Positions 31,806 to 32,504 of a DNA stretch of 32,504 nt are shown here, piece after piece; within the stretch, counting starts at the first letter, position 1, and every line of letters begins with the position of its first letter. Under the pieces are notes generated by a model, which was not told the origin of the DNA, searched no databases, and saw only the letters and a list, made by a program, of their open reading frames with translations. The position numbers were made by a program, and so were the translations under genes. The DNA is from Limisphaerales bacterium (GTDB lineage: Bacteria > Verrucomicrobiota > Verrucomicrobiia > Limisphaerales > UBA11358). The stretch is taken from assembly GCA_003133815.1 (NCBI GenBank), contig PKZR01000270.1:2569-35072 (forward strand), read 5' to 3'.

Positions 31806-32504
31806 ACTCTCCGCGAAAAATTTTAATCACGGGCCTCGGCGCTGTTTGCGGCGCCGGTTTGAAGATTGACACCATCTGGGACGCCATCGTTAATGGCAAA
31901 TCCTCCATCAAGGAAATCAGCGGTTGGGACGCGGGTCGCTGGCCGGTGCGCGTGGCGGCGGAGGTCACGGGTGTGGACAACCGCACGCTTGTCGAGGACC
32001 GCAAGCTGCACAAAATGATTTCCAAGACCGATTTGTTCGGCCTCTACGCGGCGGACACGGCGATCCGTCAATCCGGCCTGCCGGCCCATCGCGAAACGCT
32101 CGACCCGGACGCGACAATTCATTTCAACGACCGCAGCGGCGTTTTCGCCGGCTCCGGCGGCGGAAATTACGGGTGCAATTACGATTTCTTTCCGGCAATG
32201 GCGGCGGCTGGCGGCGACCTGAAAAAATTCGGCGCGGAATTCACCGAATCCGTCAACCCGATGTGGTTGTTGAGAAATCTACCAAACAACGTGCTGTGCC
32301 ACGTTGGCATCCGGCACAATTTCAAAGGCACGAATGCCTGCATCACAAACCATTGCGCAGGCGGCGCGATGGCGGTCGCCGAAGCAGCAGCAGCCGTCCG
32401 TGCGGGCGAGGCCGACCGGGCCGTCGCCGTCGGGCATGATTCTCCATTTGAACCGGAGACGCTGTTTCATTATCACCGCCTTGGACTGTTGTCGCCGGAA
32501 ATCG
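31802..32504 (+). CDS. Second beta-ketoacyl-ACP synthase, truncated by the window edge
   Basis: 234 residues are visible from ATG 31802, which overlaps the previous stop as ATGA, with no stop before the right edge. The N-terminal ITGLGAVCGAGL matches ketosynthases, and the likely nucleophile is Cys185 in ITNHCAGGAMAV, an unusual surrounding compared with the TACASGG of the neighbour. The His pair lies beyond the window. With Cys kept, it would be a second active ketosynthase, not a Gln-type chain-length factor. Tandem KS genes often form a heterodimer. Length and the distal half remain unseen. Confidence 0.85.
   Translation, partial: MNSPRKILITGLGAVCGAGLKIDTIWDAIVNGKSSIKEISGWDAGRWPVRVAAEVTGVDNRTLVEDRKLHKMISKTDLFGLYAADTAIRQSGLPAHRETLDPDATIHFNDRSGVFAGSGGGNYGCNYDFFPAMAAAGGDLKKFGAEFTESVNPMWLLRNLPNNVLCHVGIRHNFKGTNACITNHCAGGAMAVAEAAAAVRAGEADRAVAVGHDSPFEPETLFHYHRLGLLSPEI

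Noticed and set aside
1..32504. CRISPR array, tRNA, rRNA or intact insertion sequence
   Set aside because: No regularly spaced repeats, cloverleaf sequences, rRNA stretches or complete transposase frames were seen on either strand by reading.

Overview
The window looks like chromosomal DNA of a free-living Gram-negative bacterium, most likely Verrucomicrobiota of the Pedosphaera/Limisphaera type. This is a judgement from gene styles (paired membrane-protein/winged-helix genes, GYF_2 membrane proteins, a FabL-type reductase cluster, an ACP with a long tail), from sparse Shine-Dalgarno sequences and from the kinds of intergenic repeat; no marker gene such as rRNA is present. I see no rRNA, tRNA, CRISPR array, prophage or intact insertion sequence.

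Layout. 1-5084 (minus) reads as one tightly packed transcription unit: ispH, five membrane-protein genes, four of the junctions overlapping or under 20 bases, then an ECF sigma factor cut by the left edge. 5141-6075 (minus) is a two-gene unit, a six-TM protein followed by a winged-helix regulator. The regions upstream of both units hold palindromes with the same half-sites, so the regulator may control both. 6206-9160 holds housekeeping genes (dciA, sixA, Ppx/GppA phosphatase, atypical SDR). 9157-10886 is an amtB-P-II nitrogen operon, divergent from mutS (10987-13644). mutS carries a 72-base compound palindrome in frame just before its Walker A motif.

13645-15185 is the accessory-looking part: an unassigned low-GC spacer, a solitary winged-helix gene with operator-like repeats, two small interspersed hairpins, an 18-bp perfect inverted repeat, a detached copy of the 3' end of dinG, and a RelB/RelE-like toxin-antitoxin pair. 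The detached copy and the real dinG end flank the toxin-antitoxin pair as 75-base direct repeats (65 of 75 identical), as if the module entered the dinG end and brought a replacement end with it.

15189-26989 carries dinG with a hexose-6-phosphate mutarotase, an M20 peptidase, a Wzx-like flippase, a GT2 glycosyltransferase, dprA, a GYF_2 membrane protein, a membrane-anchored pterin-carbinolamine-dehydratase fusion, a large GT-C-like membrane protein and an MBL hydrolase. 27093-32504 starts with a gamma-carbonic anhydrase and continues as a fully coupled type II fatty-acid/polyketide cluster: FabL-like enoyl reductase (Yx6K), FabG ketoreductase, long-tailed ACP, double-hotdog dehydratase with Glu and His in different halves, a complete FabF-type ketosynthase, and a second ketosynthase running off the right edge. 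This cluster has every activity of a reductive elongation cycle and is the best candidate for a distinct biosynthetic system here; its product cannot be read from the sequence.
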